Shown here: positions 5,271 through 8,162 of the stretch, in pieces
Layout of the letters: the number at the start of each line of letters is the position of its first letter
Numbering within the stretch: the stretch's first letter is position 1
NCBI GenBank assembly: GCA_002365735.1
Contig: DEZY01000024.1
Coordinates: 1 to 8,162, forward strand
DNA length: 8,162 nucleotides
From: Actinobacteria bacterium UBA3120
Lineage (GTDB): Bacteria > Actinomycetota > Actinomycetes > S36-B12
Reading direction: 5' to 3'
Translations under genes and position numbers: made by a program
The notes under the pieces: model-generated
The model's input: the letters and a program-made list of their open reading frames with translations, nothing else
Database searches by the model: none
Told to the model about the DNA's origin: nothing

Positions 5271-6394
5271 TTCTCCCCCTGGCAAGTGCGCTTTCTATTG
5301 CTGTCACCGCTCACACCGCATTTAATCTCACCAAATTGCGGGCACCGAGTTGGAGCGGTGAGTTGATCAATGAAAAAGTGAGTGTTCTGATCCCGGCCCG
5401 CGATGAGCAGGGTCACATCGCACTTACAATCGAAAGTGTTCGGAACCAAATTGGTGTGTCCGATTGTGAAATAATTATTCTCGATGACCAGTCATCTGAC
5501 TCCACGGCCACAATTGTTCGACACATATCTGAAAATGATCCTCAGGTCACTCTCTTGACTAATGGTGTAAACCCACCGGATGGTTGGCTGGGAAAACCAC
5601 ATGCGTGCCACCTGCTTTCGCAAGCAGCGACGGGAAGCGTGCTGGTTTTTGTGGACGCAGATGTAATTCTTGAGCCCACTGCGATTGCCGCCTGCGTGGA
5701 ATTGCTCAGAGACAAAAACTTTGGTTTGGTCGCGCCATATCCCCAGCAGTTGGCAGACACTTCAATTGAGCGGCTTGTGCAGCCACTTGTGATTTGGTCC
5801 TGGGTTGCCACCATGCCATTGGGGATTGCCGAAACTTCCCTGCGTCCTTCACTTTCAGCCGCAAATGGGCAGTTCTTGATTTTTGATACACAAGCGTACA
5901 AAACGTCCGGTGGTCATTCGGGGGTTAGAGGCGAGGTGCTTGAAGACATCGCACTTATTCGCTCTCTGAAGTCAAGTGGTTATCAGTGCGCAACCGTCAA
6001 CGGCAGTGAATTGGCCCACTGTCGCATGTATGAGGACACAGATTCGCTCGTGAACGGCTACACCAAATCTTTGTGGAATGCATTTGGCTCCCCCGCTGGA
6101 TCTGTTGCCGTGAACTCGCTTCTTGCATTCACGTACCTGCTGCCACCAATTGTTGCGGCAACCTCGCCTAAAAAATCTCATCGCGTACTTGGGGCTCTCG
6201 GTTATTTTTCCGGTGTCGCGAGCCGTGCCATGGTCGCAGCCCACACCGGATCACGACCACTCCCGGATTCATTTGCTCACCCGGTGTCAATTGCCACGTT
6301 CATTGGGCTCAATGCAATGAGCTGGTCCCGACACGTGCGGGGAAAAAACAGCTGGAAAGGGCGCGCTGTGACAACAGGTGCCCCCCGTGAGTGA
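5264..6394 (+). CDS. cruG: CruG-like membrane glycosyltransferase, GT2 family
   Basis: A 376-residue inverting GT-A glycosyltransferase anchored in the membrane. CruG proteins move a sugar from a nucleotide donor to the hydroxylated end of a carotenoid such as myxol. Layout: an N-terminal hydrophobic segment (residues 2-20), VSVLIPARDE (39-48), the nucleotide-binding IIILDDQSSDST (70-81), GWLGKPHAC (107-115), the metal-binding VDADV (130-134, DxD), SAANGQFLIF (198-207), the acceptor-side VLEDIAL (225-231) whose Glu-Asp is expected to hold the catalytic base, a conserved CRMYEDTDSLVNGYTKSLWN stretch, then two or three C-terminal membrane helices and a basic tail. GTG 5264 overlaps the cruF stop by 7 nt and has a GGAG 9 nt upstream. 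The frame stays open farther upstream but there only shadows cruF. The exact sugar and acceptor carbon are unknown; acyl- or bacteriohopanoid-linked roles are less likely given the neighbours. Confidence 0.85.
   Translation: MVVLPLASALSIAVTAHTAFNLTKLRAPSWSGELINEKVSVLIPARDEQGHIALTIESVRNQIGVSDCEIIILDDQSSDSTATIVRHISENDPQVTLLTNGVNPPDGWLGKPHACHLLSQAATGSVLVFVDADVILEPTAIAACVELLRDKNFGLVAPYPQQLADTSIERLVQPLVIWSWVATMPLGIAETSLRPSLSAANGQFLIFDTQAYKTSGGHSGVRGEVLEDIALIRSLKSSGYQCATVNGSELAHCRMYEDTDSLVNGYTKSLWNAFGSPAGSVAVNSLLAFTYLLPPIVAATSPKKSHRVLGALGYFSGVASRAMVAAHTGSRPLPDSFAHPVSIATFIGLNAMSWSRHVRGKNSWKGRAVTTGAPRE
6376..6380 (+). promoter_or_regulatory. Shine-Dalgarno for the desaturase gene
   Basis: AGGTG lies 6 nt before GTG 6387. 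It decides between two in-frame GTG codons: 6378 has no ribosome binding site and lies within this element, so 6387 is preferred. Confidence 0.5.
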
Positions 6395-7898
6395 ATCCAG
6401 GGCCTCACACGTCGTAGTGATTGGCGGCGGCGTAGGTGGGCTTGCGGTTGCCGCGCGTTTGAGTGTCAAAGGTCATCGGGTCACCCTTGTGGAGCAGGCT
6501 GACCGGGTGGGCGGAAAACTCTTCACCTACGAGCGAGACGGGTTCGCATTCGACACCGGGCCCAGCCTGTTTACCCTCCCTGCCGTGTACCGAGATCTTT
6601 TTCTTAAAACCGGTAAAAGTCTTGAGCAAAGCGTGGACCTACAAGAACTCGATCCGGCGTTCCGTTATGTTTTTCCAGACGGAAGCGAGGTGACCCTTCC
6701 AGGAGTTGATCCGGCCAAGTGCGCAACGGCTTTCGGTGACGCATTTGGCACACAGGTCGAAGCCCAGTGGCGCGAGTTCACTGCGCGTGGCGCGCAGATG
6801 TGGCATCTCACTCGTGGCCCATTTCTGCAGTCACCGCTTAAAGGCTGGAAATCACTGATCCCTCTGGCAAAAGTACGGGACGTTAAATCGATTGCACCAT
6901 TTACCTCACTACGCACATTAGCTCGAAAATATTTCACCGACCCACGCATGATCATGATCGTTGATCGCTACGCCACCTATACGGGTTCTGATCCGCGGCG
7001 AGCGCCCGCGGTGCTGGCAACAATTCCTTATATTGAGCAAGTTTTTGGTGCTTGGCATATTGGTGGCGGATTGGGTGTACTGGCCACGGCTCTTGAGAAG
7101 CGTTGCACTGAGCGTGGGGTTGACATTCGAGTCGGTGTAACCGTCACAAAAATTGACACCCAAGGTGGCAGTGTTTCAGGCGTTCGCCTAGATACCGGCG
7201 AATTTATTGCCGCAGATATTGTGGTTTCTAACTCCGATGCAACACTGACACGCGACTTACTGTCACAACCGGATCAAAAGCTGATGCCTAAAATTACCGA
7301 TTCACCCTCCCTCGCGGGGTTTGTTTTACTGCTGGCACTCGATGGGACCACGGAAGGAATCGCACATCACAATGTGTGGTTCCCCGAAAACTACAATGCC
7401 GAGTTTGACGCAATTTTTGCGCGATCGCCGACCCCGCCTAATGACCCGGCGATCTACGCCTGCGTGCCCGAGGATCCGCAGATGCGACCATCCCCGGATT
7501 GTGAATCGTGGTTCATTTTGGTCAACGCGCCTCGGCATGATTCCAGTGGAGAAAATGGGTTCAATTGGAATACCCCCGGGTACAAGGAGCAGTACGCCCA
7601 ACAGGTCCTTGATGCTTTAGCGGCCCGCGGAACCGATATCCGTCCGCGGGTTAAGTGGCAGGAAATTCGAACCCCAGCCGACCTTGAACGCAACGCTATG
7701 GCCCCGGGCGGAAGCATCTACGGAACCTCAAGCAATGGCCCCCGCGCCGCGTTCACTCGACCGGCCAATCAATCAAATATTCCCGGTCTTTATTTGGTGG
7801 GTGGGTCCAGCCATCCAGGTGGCGGACTACCCCTGGTGGGCATGGGTGCCGAGATCACCGCAGAACTTATTGGTCGGGCGGAAAAGCCGAGCCCATAG
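6387..7898 (+). CDS. crtD: CrtD-like carotenoid 3,4-desaturase (CrtI/CrtN/CrtD family)
   Basis: A 503-residue FAD-dependent carotenoid dehydrogenase. The N-terminal dinucleotide-binding motif VVVIGGGVGGLAVAARLS (9-26) is followed by the acidic strand end VTLVEQADRVGGK (32-44) and FDTGPSLFTLP (55-65), which is shared by CrtI-type desaturases. The C-terminal FAD/substrate signature reads GLYLVGGSSHPGGGLPLV (467-484). The GGSxHPGGG form is typical of CrtD-type enzymes acting on hydroxylated ends, whereas phytoene desaturases usually read GAGTHPGAG; this and the CruF/CruG neighbours favour CrtD. Phytoene or other CrtI activity cannot be excluded. GTG 6387 is preferred (AGGTG 6 nt upstream); it overlaps the glycosyltransferase by 8 nt, giving translational coupling. 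The 3' end overlaps the convergent antiporter gene by 32 nt. Length fits the family (about 490-520). Confidence 0.88.
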   Translation: MSESRASHVVVIGGGVGGLAVAARLSVKGHRVTLVEQADRVGGKLFTYERDGFAFDTGPSLFTLPAVYRDLFLKTGKSLEQSVDLQELDPAFRYVFPDGSEVTLPGVDPAKCATAFGDAFGTQVEAQWREFTARGAQMWHLTRGPFLQSPLKGWKSLIPLAKVRDVKSIAPFTSLRTLARKYFTDPRMIMIVDRYATYTGSDPRRAPAVLATIPYIEQVFGAWHIGGGLGVLATALEKRCTERGVDIRVGVTVTKIDTQGGSVSGVRLDTGEFIAADIVVSNSDATLTRDLLSQPDQKLMPKITDSPSLAGFVLLLALDGTTEGIAHHNVWFPENYNAEFDAIFARSPTPPNDPAIYACVPEDPQMRPSPDCESWFILVNAPRHDSSGENGFNWNTPGYKEQYAQQVLDALAARGTDIRPRVKWQEIRTPADLERNAMAPGGSIYGTSSNGPRAAFTRPANQSNIPGLYLVGGSSHPGGGLPLVGMGAEITAELIGRAEKPSP

Positions 7899-8162
7899 AG
7901 CCGTACCAGCGCGCCAACCGCCCACCGGTTGAGAGCGCCCGGATCCGTTCCTCAGCACGTGCTTGCACTTCGAGTGTTGCCACGATCACCAATTGATCTT
8001 CAGCCCGGATCCTGGTGTGCTCATTGGGCACTTCTGCGGCGCCACCACGAATCACGAGTGACACCGAGGCGCCTGTGGGTAAACCCATCTCCATGACGAA
8101 AACCCCGACCAGCGCCGATCCTTTTGGTACGTCAACTCCCAACACTGTCGCTGACATTGCGT
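7867..8162 (-). CDS. C-terminal part of a K+/H+ antiporter (RCK_C/TrkA-C domain), cut by window edge
   Basis: Only the last 97 or so residues are visible; the frame is open to the right edge and the membrane part is outside. The segment has the RCK_C ligand-binding domain pattern found at the end of actinobacterial NhaP2/CvrA-like antiporters: VDVPKGSALVGVFVMEMGLP (GS.L.G then LP), GASVSLVIRGGAAEVPN, the T.I..GD.L-like step TRIRAEDQLVIVATLEV (where Glu replaces the usual Gly), and a helix ARAEERIRALSTGGRLARWYG. Such domains sense nucleotides or cations and gate exchange of K+ for H+. An ATG at 8157 in frame is unlikely to be the start because the domain normally follows a long membrane part. 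The stop TAA (7867-7869) lies inside the desaturase gene, so the two genes overlap tail-to-tail by 32 nt. A different RCK_C-bearing transporter is possible. Confidence 0.8.
   Translation of the reverse strand, partial: AMSATVLGVDVPKGSALVGVFVMEMGLPTGASVSLVIRGGAAEVPNEHTRIRAEDQLVIVATLEVQARAEERIRALSTGGRLARWYGSMGSAFPPDQ

Noticed and set aside
8155..8157. ATG at 8157 (- strand) as the start of a short stand-alone RCK_C protein
   Set aside because: The frame stays open to the window edge, no Shine-Dalgarno can be checked, and this domain normally ends a longer antiporter, so a truncated view of a larger gene is more likely.

Overview
This is an 8.2 kb stretch of a compact bacterial chromosome, most likely from an actinobacterium. 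The base composition is moderate (about half G+C by eye). Gene gaps are tiny or negative, and two genes have a TAnnnT -10 element 7-8 nt before the start codon, the arrangement of leaderless actinobacterial transcripts. The RCK_C-type antiporter tail at the right edge also looks actinobacterial. The family cannot be fixed from this window; a small-genome planktonic or Microbacteriaceae-like lineage is a guess.

Left part (1-3865, all + strand): a TetR-family regulator is followed 2 nt later by a YbaK/ProX-type aminoacyl-tRNA deacylase homologue. After a 186-nt gap with a candidate promoter and inverted repeats comes acdS, a 1-aminocyclopropane-1-carboxylate (ACC) deaminase with every diagnostic residue I could check. 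Then come a ten-helix DMT/EamA transporter, built from two strikingly similar halves, and a GNAT acetyltransferase 1 nt behind it. This part looks like accessory amine/amino-acid metabolism: ACC is converted to 2-oxobutanoate and ammonia, with a nearby transporter and acetyltransferase of unknown substrate.

Middle (3866-4469): an SRPBCC-fold protein on the - strand converges on the GNAT gene, with a stem-loop over the two stop codons. It diverges from the carotenoid operon across a 124-nt intergenic region. That region holds a -10 element for each direction, a perfect 12-bp palindrome at the -35 distance of both promoters, and a GC-rich hairpin.

Right part (4470-7898, + strand): three translationally coupled genes encode a CruF-type carotenoid 1',2'-hydratase, a CruG-type membrane glycosyltransferase and a CrtD/CrtI-family desaturase. 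Together they match the steps that turn a linear (psi) carotenoid end into a hydroxylated, 3,4-desaturated, glycosylated end, as in myxol glycosides. Genes for the carotenoid backbone (crtE, crtB, crtI, a cyclase) are not in the window. The operon ends tail-to-tail with, and overlapping by 32 nt, the 3' end of a K+/H+ antiporter gene that runs off the right edge.

No tRNA, rRNA, CRISPR array, insertion sequence or phage gene was seen. The regions are ordinary known families. The unusual points are the gene combination, the divergent carotenoid promoter and the duplicated transporter, not an obviously new defence or mobile system.
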